Positions 1 to 12,340 of a stretch of 64,000 nucleotides of DNA are shown in pieces. The DNA lies in assembly GCA_025890175.1 (NCBI GenBank), contig JANPYM010000009.1:1365782-1429781 (forward strand), in the 5' to 3' direction. How positions within the stretch are numbered: the stretch's first letter is position 1; every line of letters begins with the position of its first letter. The DNA is from Ciborinia camelliae (Eukaryota > Ascomycota > Leotiomycetes > Helotiales > Sclerotiniaceae). The notes beneath the pieces were generated by a model. That model was not told the origin of the DNA and did not search any database. It saw only the letters and a program-made list of their open reading frames with translations. Both the position numbers and the translations under genes were made by a program.

Positions 1-575
1 CTACAATCCTCACCCTCTCCATCATCCAAGTCCTAGGCATCGCCTCCGTCTTCCTCGCCTCATGGGCCTTCCTCGTCTCCTGGACCTACCTCCGCTTCTA
101 CAAATCTGCCTTCCCAGATCTCGACTCCCACCAAACTCCCACCCTCCGCGGCGACGCCAGTGAAACTTTTGCATTTGCCGAATTTTTCCCTGGCCCTCTC
201 AAACCCATCATCGCCTCCTTCTCAGACGCCGTCTTCAATACTTTAGTAGCAATCAAAATATGCACACCATTTTCCGCGGCAGATGTCTCGGCTAGCAGAG
301 GCGAATCCTCATTTATACAACAGAGAAGTACACCCGGTGGAGCGAGGGCTGAAGCGGAAAGAAGGAGAGCGTTAGCACTTAAAGCGTTGGATCAAAGATT
401 ACATGCCGCGACAGCTAAGATTGTCCCGCCGCCTGCACCTACAGGTCCAGCGGTCGCGACACAACCGCAACCGGGGACACAAACGGCGATGACGAGTCAA
501 TCGAGTGGGATGTTGGGGGAAACGAATTATGTGCCAGAAGAACATGGGGACGCGGGTGACAAGGGTGGATCATGA
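1..575 (+). CDS. TMEM115/DUF1751-like rhomboid-fold membrane protein, 3' part
   Basis: The open frame enters from the left edge (codons begin at base 3) and ends with TGA at 573-575. Only the C-terminal ~190 residues are present. It begins with a hydrophobic membrane segment (about residues 1-27), followed by a SWTYLRFYK stretch, RGDASETFAFAEFFP and a PLKPIIASFSDAVFN stretch, then a polar Ala/Gln/Pro-rich tail. That order of segments is typical of fungal TMEM115 (DUF1751) proteins, which are Golgi membrane proteins linked to retrograde COPI transport in animals. The membrane helices and the aromatic motif are seen; the Golgi role is family knowledge. The start lies outside the window. Confidence 0.8.
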   Translation, partial: TILTLSIIQVLGIASVFLASWAFLVSWTYLRFYKSAFPDLDSHQTPTLRGDASETFAFAEFFPGPLKPIIASFSDAVFNTLVAIKICTPFSAADVSASRGESSFIQQRSTPGGARAEAERRRALALKALDQRLHAATAKIVPPPAPTGPAVATQPQPGTQTAMTSQSSGMLGETNYVPEEHGDAGDKGGS

Positions 576-3500
576 TTATGAGGGGAATAAGGTGGAACTA
601 TGATCATGATCATGATCATCATATTTGGGGATAGTTTGACATGAAATAATGTCATGGGTTGATAATGATTTTAAGCTTTTCGATACCTTTGATTCATCTG
701 CATGGGATCGGGCGGTCGGTCAAAGATACTTGGACTCGTCGCATTGGCGTTGGTGAGATGATTCATCGGTTTAACCACTGCGCTCTACTGTAATTGTATC
801 GGTCTGCACTGTACGTCTCTTCCTGTTTCCTGTTCCTAAAATGAGCATGCGAAATATTATTCATGATACCCACCCCGCTATACTACAATATCACATTTGT
901 TCAATCTCCATGCGTGGAACCCCCTTGAGATAGACTCTGAGGGCTCCAGCTTCAAGCTTTAAGAATCCGCAAGGTATAATTTGGATTTGTATATGTATAT
1001 GGATATGCATAATAGAAGTTTCGAGTTCTGAACCATCTATATATCTCATGATGAATGTGTAGATTTGGGGTGAGAGAGAGACTCGAGAGTGGTGTTGTTT
1101 ACATTACTTTAGGTGTGCAAGCTCAATGTATTCTATCGTACTGTATCTTATTATATCGTAATGATCACTCGTAACCCAAACTTGAAGGCTCGGGACTCCT
1201 GGCGTTCTCTGGCGGCGCTTTCGGGTACTAAAGCTGAGGAGCTGGAGCCGGAGCCGGTGTGTGTATTTTGATTCCTTGGAGAATATGCGGTTTTCTTGTC
1301 TTGTCTTGTATTGTATTGTATTGTTCTCTGTTTTATTGTATTGTATTGTATCGTGTTTTTTTATCTTGATATCTTGGGTGTGTCTCAATAGTTGTAGGGG
1401 ATCTAAATGGGCTTGTTTACTAGATAGGTACCTATCTAGACTGGCTGGAGGTACCTCCTACCTACCTACTTACTTATTCTTTTCTTGGGTGATGATGGAA
1501 AGCTTGGGGTGGAGGGAAAAGGGGGGGGGGGTGTTGTGTATCTATCTCTCTGGGTATCTACCTATCTAGGTAGGTAGGTAGGTAGGTATCGATCTACTGG
1601 GTGGTAGTGAAGGGGTTGAGGGTGGTGGGATATGAAGGATGAAGAATGAAGGATGTTATGGGTAGGTAAGGTAATGGAATTGAGTGGAATGGAATGAATG
1701 AACACCGGTGCTACATGTGGACGGAGACGGAAAGGGGAGGGAGTAGGGAGAGGGGGAGGTAAAAAATGAAAATGAGGATTAGGATGCATCGATATAGAGT
1801 ATAGGAAGGAGACTTGGTCTACTGTCTCTTCTTCTATTTCTTCTGTTTTGTTTCGCGGATTATATGTGTATCTACCTAGGTACCTAGGTATTTGTTTATC
1901 TACTATGCATATGCTTTTTATCCATCCATCACCAACTATTACTCATCTGGTATTAATATATTAGTTGAGAAATCTATGAATTTCATTTTATTTTTATTTT
2001 TTGGAGCTGGGAGATCTTTCTGGGACCTACAACTCCAGCTGGCTATCTAGTAGGTATTGGATATGCAAGTGGCAATAGTAGGGATATTGAGTGTATCGAG
2101 GCGATGAGAGAATGAAGTTGAAAAGACCTACTGTACTGTCGGGTACTGCCCAGGTGTAGCTAGAATCGATTAAAAGAAGCGAATAAGACCCCTGGAGGAT
2201 TGACGAGTGAGTGAATGGAATCGGCGAATGGTTTGGGCGAACGAAGGAAGTAATAAGATGGGTGGATAACGAGTGTGAAACGCATCAGAGGCTGAGCTGA
2301 AGGACGGAAGTAAATAAGGTAAATAAATAGCTTCCTTCAACTTCAGAGAGGTTCATTCCATTGCTATTAGTACTTATGAATGAATATTGTTATCTCTGAG
2401 AATGTGTTAATATGTCTAACCTGTTCGTATGAATGTTCAATGGGATCATCCGCCTTCAATGTACTCCGTATTCAACCACAATAATTTATAGATCTATGGA
2501 GTGATTTATCAACAACTTAACAAGCAACTGAACAAGTATATTTATTTATGAAACACAATACTATGCATTGCATTTCCATACCCCAAAAGCCCTTCCAAAC
2601 ACAAACCAGGACCTTACATGTTTATGAGCTATTACATACCCCCAGTCATGTCATGTTATACCATCTCATCTCATCATTATCCAAACGCACATCCACATAT
2701 CATACCATGTCATTCCTGCGCGTCGATCATTCCCAGCCGCCAGAACCGAGAGAAACAAGATATATCAAAAGATCTCCTTGACCTCTGAAATGCATACCAT
2801 ACGCGAAACCCAACCAACTGCCCCAAAGAATCTCAGACTCCTTCAAGTGTATTTGATTACATACGGTGACTTTTAGAATCTCTACCTTAGCAGGATATGA
2901 AGACGAGGCCTTCTCGGATTCAAATTCAAATCAGAAACCAAAGAGAAACCAAAGAATCTGTCACCACTGCACTCACCACTGTACTAATAGAAAGGAAGAA
3001 AGAAAAAATCACAAGCATAGCTTTAGCAATTAGGATTACACTGCAATCACTACCATCGGAAGGAAGGAATAATGTAGCAGGAACAAGTCGATATACGTCA
3101 GAATATTCGAACAATATCTCTACAACAGTGTAGATAAACGAGAAACAACAAACACGATTTAAAAAAATGGGTTGAGAAGTGACGGAGGTATAAAGGAACT
3201 ATCCTATATTTTCTATTAGTCGGAAGTTGGTATTTGTCCATCCCAGTTCGTCTATAGCTGAGATTGGAATGGAACTTAGATGTATGTCGGGGCTGAATTA
3301 AGATGGCATTATGGCATTGGCATTATGGCCAGTGAATAGTGTTGTGAGAGAGTTGTGATGTCCTCGATGTCAAGATCATTGTACATAACTATGATAGGTG
3401 ACCGGAACTCATTCGGATATGTAAAGCCCTATGCTATGTATATGGCGCAGCTTTCATTAAGTGTGACCAGACCATATCGTGAAAAATAGGGGGTTATCAT

Positions 3501-3891
3501 GACTTGATAGGGCTGAAAATGAATTTGATTGGATCCGACCCCATCAAGGAACACAGAGCTCTATGGGAGTAGATGCAGAGATTTTGAAAGGAGCAGAAAT
3601 TGAGTTGTACCTAGTACATTGTATCTCCTAGAGGTAGGATCTAATACCCTTGGAACTCGGAGAACTTTGAAGAAAACAGCATTTCCAAAGAAACATATCA
3701 AAATTGGGTATAGATACAATAACACCAAGCTTTAAAACAAAAAAATGATCATGGTTACATTAGAACTCCTCCCATATATCGCTCCGCTAAGATAACCCGC
3801 AAGAATACTATACATACCAAACTCCACCGCTTGTTTGACCGATGCCGGAAAATCAAGCTTCAGTTTTCAGTTCACAATCCGCATCTGCCAC
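576..3891. other. Long non-coding stretch with microsatellites
   Basis: No credible coding exon was found in these 3.3 kb. It holds a pyrimidine-rich TTGTA pentanucleotide run (about 1292-1355), TAGG/CTAC tetranucleotide runs (1455-1475, 1560-1588, 1873-1893), and many short direct repeats. ORFs here are short, low-complexity and overlap on both strands. It probably contains the 3' UTR of the left-edge gene and the 3' flank of the minus-strand gene that follows. Confidence 0.6.
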
Positions 3892-5048
3892 TTAAATCAG
3901 CTTCTCACTGGTTGCTGGCCCACTCCGGACACTGCCACCATCCTCACTCATTCCCTCCAGCTTCAAACTCGTTCCTCTACTGCTCCTAGCCCCAGTACTT
4001 AGCCTCGTGCCTTTTCTCTCGCTCAATGCTTTCGACCACCTCTTCTGGTTCTTTCCGCCCATGACTATTTCATCAAAACCTAGGACTTCTCTGATCTCTG
4101 GGATTTCCGCGTGGTCTCTGGTATTTCTCATCCTATGGCACCAGGTGACCCTCTTCTCCTCATATCCTTCATTTTCACCAATCTTATCACCATTGCCCAG
4201 AATACCACCGCTCGCATGCATGCTCTCATTCGGTCCATCTGCAGGCGAGGCAATCGGGGTAGACATTCGTACCGGCTCGAAGAGAAATTCTCCACCAACT
4301 TGTTGAAAATCACCTCCCTGAAACAAGTTGCCGTTTTTGATTTGTTTCAGGGATTGTACCACGCTCTGCGCCATTCCCAGCAAAGTTCCTCTTCGCTGAT
4401 ATTCTGGTCTGGTACCAAGATTCAAAGTGCGCATCATTCCTAGCTCATTATATAGATTTTTTGTAGGGTCTGCATATATTGGAAATGGACAGTTCGTAGC
4501 TTCTTGGTACATGGGGATCAGAGATGGGCTGCCGCAACCAACTACTGCGATAAAGGTAGGAGTATGGAGTTGGAGGAGGGAATCTTCGGTAATAGATGCC
4601 GTGAGCGTTCTAAGAAATTCTTGACAGTTCTAATAGACAGGGCAAATGTTAGATTTGAATTAAATCATCGAGCTGGCAGAACACTTACCCCGCAGAAGAA
4701 GTGACGGATGAAGATGACCAAGACTCGTCTTGCTACATTCGGGCCTGAGTATAAACTTTTGAAAGGTCTGGACTGTCCATCCCTATCTAAAACGATCATA
4801 CTTTCAACCCTTTTCAGTATTTCCTGTGAAGGTAAATCATTGTTTGTATTGATGTCGCCAACAAATTCTGCGGAAGGGTCGACGCCATTGAAGGAGGTAT
4901 CTATCGAGGTCTTCGGAGGTGTAGCGCCTGGAGACTCCATGATCATTGTACTCCTTAGTGCTTCGATTGTATTTTCTTTCACACCTTTGTCTTTGGTTGA
5001 GTTAATGGCGATTCGGTTTGCTGAGGGCGAATCGGACAATATAACCAT
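3892..5048 (-). CDS. AhpC/TSA-type thioredoxin-fold protein (fungal AAED1/PRXL2-like)
   Basis: Two exons, 5048-4689 and 4629-3892, separated by a 59-nt intron with GTAAGT donor and TTAG acceptor. They join in frame to 365 residues. Across the splice the sequence reads RHFFCGNCQEFLR, a CxxC redox motif preceded by the usual aromatic/His stretch. It is followed by a GCG.P.LIPMY segment and an IYADPTKNLYNELGM stretch, the hallmark of the AhpC/TSA 'AAED1' family (thioredoxin-like fold, probably a thiol oxidoreductase or peroxiredoxin relative). The N-terminal ~70 and C-terminal ~130 residues are polar and probably disordered. The start codon has a good context (TCATGG). Substrate and physiological role are not known. 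The nearest gene upstream is transcribed away from it, 1.4 kb off. Confidence 0.8.
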
Positions 5049-6479
5049 GATTTCTTTCGTTCGTTTGCGCCTGTTCTTCGGTTTTGTCTCCGTGACTTAT
5101 TATTATTCACAATCGTTAAGGTTATTCTTATCGAGGCTTAGACAATCTGATATTTGAATCAGTAGGTATGAGAAGTGAATATACTTTCATGAGTTCGTAT
5201 ACATAATCACTCTCCTCTTGATTATGTATAACATATAAATTACTTATGGTCAGTTCAATCCTCCTACGTGTCAGAAGTATCTAATTCCAGTCTCAGTCTG
5301 GTTTCAAGGAGGACAGCCACGATGACAGCTTCCTTCCAGTATTTTACTTCGTTGAGCTTCATATTCGCCTGATTTGATTGGAGCAAATGACTTAATTGTG
5401 GATGAAGGATGAAAAATGAAAAAGCTTGTAGCTATCCAGGAGGATAGCCAGCGAATAAGGTATCATATTAAAAACTATGAATGCCTCTCACCCAAAAAAA
5501 AGGTTAAGAGAAGACTGGATCTGCTGGTGGGTGGTGGGTGTGTTTTGGTTGGAATTTTTGGATCACCACTCACTGGTGGGTAGACCTCGGATGGTGACAA
5601 ATCTGATGTTACCGGTACTGTATCTGGGCGGCCACTTAGCGATGGGAAATCAAAAGTTCGAGCAACATCTGTAACATCTGCAACATCTGCAACTACAGTC
5701 TTATTATTCTCCTTATGTGTATGGGCGGGCATATCATACATAACGTACGGCAAATATGGTCGTCTGAGAAGAAGATCTTCAACCATCCTACTCTACCTCT
5801 ACGGATCGAATGAAGCAACCTTGGAAAGCCTTGATTACCTAGGTACCTAGGTACCGTTACACGCTCTGCATGGGAAGATTCAAGATTCAAGATATCTCTT
5901 TACTTTGTACTACAGTACTGTCTGTTGTGGAACCCCGGTGAGAGTACATAGTCGGCATGCATGTAATGGTCCGATCGGTGAGCTTTCCCGGCGTCAACAC
6001 AACAGTTGCGAGGTGATTGAACTTCAAAACATTGTGACTCCAACTGCTCTCTGTATCTCTTCAATTATGGGAAGTCTTTTCCGAGGAATAACGTGTGAAA
6101 AGTCTCACAATGAAGGGGTGCGAGGGGATCGCCGCCATCCATCTATGATCCCTTATCATGGCCCCTGAAGAATCGGGATGTACCTTTTCCTTTCCAATTG
6201 GTTGTACTCAGTACCTGCATTTGCATTTATTGAAATATCCCGATGAGTGGCTGTGCTTCCAGCTGTACCGATATATCCATTACCCATGCATATACATTGC
6301 ATTCTGCATCTGTTGCCTAATATTGATTTTGAGATATCAACTAGAAGCCCCGAATGCATCGGTCAGATAGCCTTCACTGTTCAGATCCATTATTTGATGT
6401 TTGCAATTCTATCTGTGCCAGTTTTTTTTAGTCAAAGTTTAATCTGGCCTGTTTCTTGGACCACTTCTTTCAGAGAACA
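5049..6479. other. Intergenic region between divergent genes
   Basis: No supported gene. It contains a short CATCTGCAA-type tandem (5666-5693), the palindrome CCTAGGTACCTAGGTACC (about 5837-5854), and the presumed promoters of the minus-strand gene to the left and the plus-strand gene at 6480. Confidence 0.5.
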
Positions 6480-7372
6480 ATGCCCGATAGTCCACTCTCG
6501 ATTGCTGCCAGTATTACAGGCTTGCTTACTTTCGTTGCTGCCGTAGTTGCTGGTTTCTATGCACATGCTCTCGGTCTTCGCGATGCCATTGATACACAAG
6601 CTGAAATATCCAGTGCATTGGACAAAATATACCTTCTCGAAACGGAAACCGATATGCTGAATAATGCATATTTAGCTTCACTCATTCGTCAACCAGATCG
6701 AAAATATGGTACTGGCGATTTCAAGTATTTCCAGGGGCTTTATGTACAATCTTTAGAACGAATGAGAGTGATGGACAGAGACTTAAGAACGAGCGCCGAA
6801 TCGGTAACCAAAGGTGATGGATATGGTAGGATATCTAGAGTGAAAAGAAAGGCTGCTTGGATGGCGTCAAGAACTCGTATTCAGAGGGATATTGATGAGA
6901 GGAAAACCGAGAGCATAAGAATCTTTCAAATACAACTGGCGATGTTATCAGCGTGAGTTGGACCAATTGCATTGCACCACTTTCCAACTATTGTTGAGGA
7001 ACTAGCTCAAGGATACTTGCAGGAAAATTGATGAGCTATCTTATCATCAAAACAACCATAACGCCACATGCAATGTCATGCTGGCTGATATGGGAGACTT
7101 ATCAAAGTATGTGTTGTAACTTGACTTGTTGACGTCTGGCGTCAATTGCCGGCCCTCAAAATTAATATTATATTTACTAATTCAATCAATCAATCAATAG
7201 TGGCATAATGAAAATGCCCCCCACACCCCCATCCCCTACACTTCTTACTTCCTTCCCTGACCAGACAAAGATAAATAATCATGCAGAAATATCGGCCCCG
7301 CCAAGTCAATACCACACGCCCTCAAAAACGTCTGAACTAGGTCCACTTATCTCACTTCCATTGAAAGTATAA
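6480..7372 (+). CDS. Fungal protein of unknown function with N-terminal hydrophobic segment
   Basis: Proposed exons 6480-6952, 7023-7106 and 7201-7372. The introns (70 and 94 nt) have GTGAGT and GTATGT donors and TTGCAG and AATAG acceptors, and the frame is kept, giving 242 residues. The N-terminus (MPDSPLSIAASITGLLTFVA) has the MADPLS-like start seen in many fungal proteins of unknown function, with a hydrophobic stretch at about residues 7-28. A charged, mostly helical region with basic clusters follows (about 35-185). The third exon is Pro/Thr/Ser-rich and ends at TAA 7370-7372. That stop overlaps a possible GTATAAG donor, so the gene may extend into the following unresolved stretch. No domain of known function was recognised. 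Confidence 0.55.
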
Positions 7373-7849
7373 GATTTGGTTTATTCAACGATACCGAATT
7401 CAAAAAGAGTTCTTCCTAGTACCACGCCAAAGCTTCCGATTCATTTCACCACGTTGATTGTGACCTGGTTACCGGAAGAGAAAGATCTCTTCAGCTCTTC
7501 TAGGAATATTGTCCCGAAGAGACTATTTGGCGCCTAGAAACGCGTATGCTTTTGCAGGGCATATTTGTTCCTGTCGTACCAATTAGTTTCCCGCGTTCTC
7601 TTATCTCAGATTTCAGCTCCGAAAATATATTCAGTTAGGATATATGAAAGACAGCTCATAAGATCCAATATTGCATACGACCCCAACTTCTACTTGTATC
7701 GCGTTGATATATTGAATGATGAAGTACACCATTCTCGTCAACAAGGTTGCTGTGGGCGAAAACAGCTTCTGATAACTGTTACCAACGCTTCGAAGACAAG
7801 CGCCAGTAGCATTAAGAAGACTTGAACATTGCCCTCTCCATTCGGACAC
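7373..7849 (+). other. Unresolved stretch with possible extra exon(s) or decayed coding sequence
   Basis: Open frames in different phases follow each other here. An ORF runs from about 7558, just after a good TTTGCAG acceptor, to TGA 7823-7825. It contains YSVRIYERQLIRSN and YDPNFYLYRVDIL, a composition that looks coding. The same frame continues beyond the TGA straight into the first exon of the next gene model. Either an exon junction was missed, or a once-longer gene (6480-9303) was broken by a stop. The phase at 7558 fits a splice from the exon ending at 7106, but the intron would be 451 nt, which is long for this genome. Confidence 0.35.
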
Positions 7850-9303
7850 ATGAAGTACCCAAAGTGGATATCCAGTGGCAGGAAGGAAAAGTACGTGGCC
7901 GACTCTCAGTACTTTCTACCCAGCTTCGCAATTGATACTAACATCCGAAAAGGGCGAAGGATGACAAAGCTAGCATTGGTGTCCCCAAAGATGGCAGCGA
8001 ATTCAAGCGGAAGTATGCCGACATGAAATGTAAGGATTCGATCCTGGAGGAAACTCTATCACCAATGAAATCCTTATCGCAATGTGTTGGCAATGTATCC
8101 AAGGACATTCCAATCGAATCAGTACTGGAAATAACTGAGACCAAGACGTCTATAACATCACGAGGAGCAAGCCCCACGAGCAAAAGGAAGTCTTGGTATA
8201 GCATATCAAGCAAAAAGTCTGAAGGGTGCAAACCTAGCGCTGTCGATCAGGTCAGCCTCTGCGATCAAACTGGAAGTCTCAAAGATCAGAAGGTGGCAGC
8301 CCCACAATCAATAAAACATACTCAAAGTGACATGCCTAAGACCTCTTCTAATGACTCCATCACAATCATCGTCACATCACCAACATCGGATGCCCACCCC
8401 CAACAAGAAGACTGGAGTTCCACTTTCAGCAATACATCATCGCTCTCACTATCATCAATCTCCAGCACCTCAAGCTTCGACACAACCCTTCTCATGCCCC
8501 CCTCGATATCTGCCACCAGCATGCAAAAGTACCCCAAATCCAACGAAGCACCCGAAGTCAAAAAATGGCTCATCGGCTGCATGAACCGCAAAGCAGATAC
8601 TCTCCCCCGAAAACTCGTCTATCGAATGATGGAAATATATAACATTAAAGAAAACGAACTCGATTCTAATATGTTAGATAAGCTTCGGGAAGGCATTGAA
8701 GATGAAGGGGTAGTCCTTCAAGTCCATATAGAAGATGAATCTGAGGGCAATAAGAAAGAGGAATTCGATGGCGTGGAAGCGCTACGGTGTCTGCGGACTT
8801 CCTTTCGCTCCCAGGCCCATGGGGAGGGCGAGAAAAAGAGAGAGGGAAAAAATATATCGGGACACTTGAATGATACGATCACTACGAAACGAAGTTCGAG
8901 AAACAACGGAAATCTGAAAGAACAAAGTCCACCAAAGAAGGCGATTCCGGGCGCAAATCCAAGGGTTTGGCAAAATCCCTCATCTCGTGTTAGGAACTGG
9001 CCCACTACAAATATTAATCATTCCGACGGCGCCTCATTCTCCTTCCCGCCGTATACACGTACACCCACGAGCTCGAAACATCGCACTTCCTCCAAGCCAC
9101 ATAACTCTTATATATACAGTGGAAACAGCTATTCGAAGAGGGGAATTTGTTCTCCGAGGAGAAGTTCGGTCATCTCACTTAGCAGTATTCCTGAACATGA
9201 TGTTAGTGTTGGTTTTGATATCAAGGGAACTGAATGTGGAGGTACAAAACCCCGACCTAGGTCCATGTCTACGAATTTGCCTTCGAGGAAAGGGGGAAAA
9301 TAG
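7850..9303 (+). CDS. Serine-rich protein of unknown function
   Basis: Exon 1 is 7850-7890. The intron 7891-7952 has a GTACGT donor, a perfect TACTAAC branch site and an AAAAG acceptor. Exon 2 is 7953-9303, ending at TAG. The model encodes about 463 residues. The protein is Ser/Thr/Pro-rich and probably disordered at both ends. A compact, more conserved-looking part lies near the middle (PEVKKWLIGCMNRKADTLPR, then YRMMEIYNIKENELD), with predicted helices. No catalytic motif was recognised. The start is uncertain: the frame is open upstream to a TGA at 7823, so this may be the 3' half of the gene starting at 6480. Confidence 0.55.
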
Positions 9304-10790
9304 CAATAGCATCGTTACCATGAAACACAATGAATTGATTACTGGAGAAAGAAAAGAAAACAGTAAAAAGATGGATGGATAATTATGGGGTTGAGGAAGG
9401 AAGAGTATTTGTCTGGGATGCATAATTAGGTATTGAGAATTCGATACGTTTACATAGGGTTAATATTACTAGCACAGTCTATCTTGTTACTCGTACAACT
9501 ATGTATTGACCTGGTGAATGATGTCCCTTTTCTAAATTGTCATTGTTGGTAGTATTATTCTATTTGTACTAAGAATGGTATACATACATCCACGCAATAT
9601 TGTGTAAACTATCTTCCACTTCTTCCACTTCTACCTATAAGGATCCAAAAAAAACATACTCTAATAATCTCACGGGAGTATATTGCCATTCAACCTAAGT
9701 CCCCTTTCTCGATTTATTTTCCCACTATCCTATCCCTTCCTTTCCCTTTCTCCCCGTCACCAAACTCGGGATCAAAAATAAAACCATATTTCCATCTACC
9801 CGCCCAACCCGAGACCGAAACCAAAAGCCAAAAGACCAAACCATACTTATACCGATAGAAATATATCTTTTCGCCCGCCACCACACACTACACACTACAC
9901 ATCATGCATGCATCTCTCACTATCCATTCGTACCTACCTTTGTGAAATTTTTGCTTCCCCATCCTATATACGCAACGCACATTTCTAAGTTAGCTAGTAC
10001 CTACCTACCTGTGAGAGCTTCCAAGTGAACCTTGGTCTCCGGTGAACCCCCTCCAACTTCTAATTATCTCGGCACAAGGGTAAATTTTCCATCTAGCTCC
10101 CGGTGACCTAGGATCTTCGCTGAACTTGTGCCCGGTGAACTTATGCCCGGTGAACTCCTTCCCCAAACATTTGTATCCAGTTCCCGGTGAGCTCCCACCT
10201 CGGGAACTTATCAATCCCCGGTGAGGAGTCTTTTTTCTCTGATCTATCGCATACTTGGATAGGAGATGACCTCCCAGTGAACCCAAAGTACAGGTCGTGA
10301 CAACCCATTTCATGCTTAATTTTTATCTTTTTTATGTTACTCCGAGAATTCTTTTGTGTTTCATCGTATCTCCTCACATCCTAAATCACATCACGGAACA
10401 TAAAGACCGACCTTAGCAAATGATACCTATTCAAGTGTTACCTACTTTCTCTTCCCACTCTCAACACACCATACCACGTCACCAAATTCATCATGCATTT
10501 ACAGATCAACTTCATTCATTCATCCATACATGCAATGTTATACGGTTCTCAAATACTAACATCACGTTGTGACTTAAAATGCTGTTCATCTTGATTGATT
10601 GTATGAACGAAATAACGAATCGATATAACGCTAATCATCTTGTATCATCCCATCTCAAAGTCCTGTCAAACAGCTGCGCAACAGAAAGCCCCTTAAAACC
10701 TAAACCCTCTAAAGGACCTATGCAAAGAGTGAAATCTACACCAAAAAGAAGAGTCGCTCCCGTAGTACAAGTAGCACATGGCAAGCCAAT
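9304..10790. other. Intergenic region
   Basis: No gene was recognised between the plus-strand gene ending at 9303 and the convergent dioxygenase gene. It contains pyrimidine-rich tracts, CACACTACACACTACACA (about 9881-9899) and the CCCGGTGAAC repeat cluster described separately. Confidence 0.5.
10021..10282 (+). repeat. Cluster of degenerate CCCGGTGAAC repeats
   Basis: At least nine copies or near-copies of a decamer related to CCCGGTGAAC occur at about 10021, 10039, 10099, 10119, 10131, 10146, 10183, 10217 and 10273. Two of them (10131 and 10146) are exact and only 15 bases apart. Spacing is irregular (12-60 bases), so this is a clustered or decayed tandem repeat rather than a simple microsatellite. 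The cluster is 510-770 bp past the stop codon of the indoleamine dioxygenase gene. Confidence 0.7.
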
Positions 10791-12340
10791 TCAATAGTGG
10801 CACAACCCCCCAACCTCCTCATCCAAAGTCCACGTCCCCGCCAAACCACCTAGCTCAAACCCCCCATCAGTCTTTTCATCCAACTTTCCCAGAAAGAAGT
10901 CCCCTTTGCCTTTGGTATCCACGTCTCTATTCATAAGTCTCCTCGCCCAAGAATCAATTGTCGGCTCCCCGGTTTCATCCCTTGCCTGTTTCAAAAAAGG
11001 AATAAGCGCCGTACCACCCGTACCCTTCAACTTTCTTTTTTTCTCCTCATCGTCACCTTTTCCCCGAGAAGCCGTCGCAATATCTACCTTTCGGCTACGA
11101 GTTGCTTGGGGACTCATGGAACGGGAATGAGAGCGGGATTCGCGGGACTTGATAACAATGTAACGAGTAACAATGGCGATGTGTTTATCGCGGAAGGTGC
11201 GCAACATGGCGAGACAAGCATCGTATGCGATGCATAATTCATGGTTGCCGGTATGCGCTTCGACAAAATCGCGGATGTTGGCAACGGCGGTCATATCTTC
11301 GAGGAATCGTCGATGTGCTCCCGGCATGTATTTTCTCATTTCGAGAAGGAAATTATGCTTGGTTCGTGGAGCTCCGCCTTCGGCTTCACTCTCGGATGAG
11401 GCGTCTTTCTTTTCGCCGGTGGGACGATGTTCTATTCCTAGAACAATATCGAAGAACTGAAGAATGGAGCTCTGGGCATTACTGCCTCCTGAAAGTTGAC
11501 GGTATTGCCCAACTCCATTACCCTCATCGTAGAAGACTCCATTCGGTAGCCCGGCTTCTTCCATGTTCTTACTACCAGCAAGGAAAGGACGAATTCGATT
11601 ATAGAACACATGAGGATCGCAGCTTTCATGCATGCGCTGAAGAAGTGTTCCAAGATCATCGAGCCTCTCCGCAAAAGTTCGCAGACAAGATGTAACAGTC
11701 CTGCTATCGTTCGTACGAGCCGCCTCAATTGCTGTAAGCATTAGGGGAAGAACGGGAGCAGCTCGAGCTTCAATTGCCACTGAGACCAGATAAAACCAAG
11801 ACTCGTCGATAGAGCCTGTAAATGTAGTCAGAGTGGCAAGATTCTCCAAGTTGTCGACATGTTCATCTGCGAACAATGGCTTGAAGTTCCAAAGACAGAG
11901 GGCAGCATATGTGGCGACTGGTGGTACTTCCAAGTAGTTCGAAATGTGTAAAAGGGGAACAGTAATGGATGGCGGCAGGTTCTGTAAATTTCAAAATAAT
12001 TAGCGCGAGACTCCAAGGCTGCGGGATGCACGGAAAAAAGTATACGAACCTCTTCAGGGCTATCACCACCCCAGATGTAGCTATGCGCCATGAAACATAA
12101 TAATGAATATGCTCTTCGCCATTCCGAATCATGTTCCAGACCGGCGGTGGAAAGAACAGGAAGACGATCAATGACACCACGCAAGCGTTTGCTCAAAATC
12201 AAACCTTGAAGGTTTGCAATGATCGCCTCCCATTTGTTATAATATGGATCGGGAAGTCGTTCGAGAGGTAAATCAACCGGAAGAAATCCATATTCTGGAG
12301 ATATTCCGTAATTGCTGAGTTTGGGAAGTGGAGGAAGCAT
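10791..12340 (-). CDS. BNA2: Indoleamine 2,3-dioxygenase (kynurenine pathway)
   Basis: Two exons, 12340-12050 and 11981-10791, flank a 68-nt intron (GTTCGT donor, TTTACAG acceptor). The product has 493 residues. It is a heme dioxygenase that opens the indole ring of tryptophan to N-formylkynurenine, the first step of the kynurenine route to NAD. Visible family features are the N-terminal YGISPEYGFLP, the GGSNAQSSILQFFD signature, and the late FRDKHIAIVTRYI segment carrying the proximal heme His. A basic, low-complexity insertion (about residues 395-435, KGKGDDEEKKRKLKG) follows, as in other fungal enzymes. Fungi often have several IDO paralogues. BNA2 is used as the family name; which paralogue this is cannot be told here. 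Confidence 0.93.

Noticed and set aside
5475..5786. 103-codon minus-strand ORF with VADVADVTDVA
   Set aside because: The repeat comes from a short tandem DNA repeat; no start context, domain or splice support.
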